Assembly: GCA_030425945.1 (NCBI GenBank)
Contig: JAUHZL010000221.1
Span: forward strand, 1-5,374
Reading direction: 5' to 3'
Source: Alphaproteobacteria bacterium
Lineage (GTDB): Bacteria; Pseudomonadota; Alphaproteobacteria; Rhodobacterales; Rhodobacteraceae
Length of the DNA stretch: 5,374 nt
Shown piece by piece: positions 5,294 through 5,374 of the stretch. The notes under the pieces were generated by a model, which was not told where the DNA came from, did no database searches, and was given only the letters and a program-made list of their open reading frames with translations. The translations under genes were made by a program, and so were the position numbers. Each line of letters opens with the position of its first letter. The stretch's first letter is position 1.

Positions 5294-5374
5294 GACCGCC
5301 TCGATCAGCACGACGGCCTGCGCCCACGGATGATCGTCGGTCAGCGTGACATGGATCACCGCCTTGTGGCCGGG
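5282..5374 (-). CDS. acpS: Holo-[acyl-carrier-protein] synthase, C-terminal end only
   Basis: Only the last 30 codons and the TGA stop lie in the window; the gene continues past the right edge. The readable tail contains AVIHVTLTDDHPWAQAVV followed by LIEA, which I recognise as the C-terminal strand region of alphaproteobacterial AcpS. The enzyme transfers 4'-phosphopantetheine from coenzyme A to the acyl carrier protein serine and so activates it for fatty acid synthesis. The catalytic residues are in the missing N-terminal part and cannot be checked. Its place just upstream of lepB agrees with the gene order in related bacteria. The stop is 76 nt from the lepB ATG. Confidence 0.85.
   Translation of the reverse strand, partial: PGHKAVIHVTLTDDHPWAQAVVLIEAVPEA

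Noticed and set aside
4681..5349. 222-codon plus-strand open frame opposite lepB
   Set aside because: It lies antisense to lepB and the acpS tail, and its composition is typical of a shadow frame.
1..5374. CRISPR arrays, tRNA or rRNA genes, insertion sequences, integrase sites, anti-phage genes
   Set aside because: No regularly spaced repeats, tRNA-like folds, terminal inverted repeats or transposase motifs were seen. Nearly all bases are assigned to ordinary genes.

Overview
The window is a GC-rich stretch of bacterial chromosome. It most resembles an alphaproteobacterium of the Rhodobacterales (Rhodobacteraceae/Paracoccaceae). The evidence is the run acpS-lepB-rnc-era-DUF1491-recO on the minus strand, a gene order I recognise from that group. 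The protein details also fit: a cysteine-containing insertion in LepB, the DDHPWAQ tail of AcpS, and RNase III with NQRLEFLGD. I see no RNA gene, transposase, CRISPR array, phage gene or toxin-antitoxin pair, and no convincing undescribed system.

Layout from left to right. Positions 1-55 are a short leader that may hold the end of an upstream plus-strand gene. Positions 56-1078 (+) encode an extended SDR reductase of the dihydroflavonol-reductase/aldehyde-reductase type. It ends 4 nt from the stop of recO (1083-1805, -). An 85-nt divergent spacer (1806-1890) separates recO from a plus-strand gene for a six-helix Pr6Pr-family membrane protein (1891-2514). The 3' end of that gene overlaps the 3' end of a DUF1491 gene (2493-2825, -) by 22 bp. 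To the right lie era (2827-3747, -), rnc (3740-4426, -), lepB (4423-5205, -) and the last 30 codons of acpS (5282-5374, -).

The block lepB>rnc>era>DUF1491 is packed like one transcription unit: a 4-nt ATGA overlap, then an 8-nt overlap, then a 1-nt gap. The 76-nt gap between acpS and lepB carries a hairpin without a U tract and a promoter-like TTGACT-17-CATGAA, so lepB may have its own promoter. The products serve core envelope and RNA functions: AcpS activates acyl carrier protein, LepB cleaves signal peptides at the inner membrane, RNase III processes rRNA and other double-stranded RNA, and Era acts in 30S ribosome assembly. RecO serves RecFOR recombinational repair. The two plus-strand genes (SDR and Pr6Pr) are accessory neighbours. 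The Pr6Pr gene sits inside what is usually a continuous minus-strand run and cuts recO off from the era operon, which is the most notable structural feature here.
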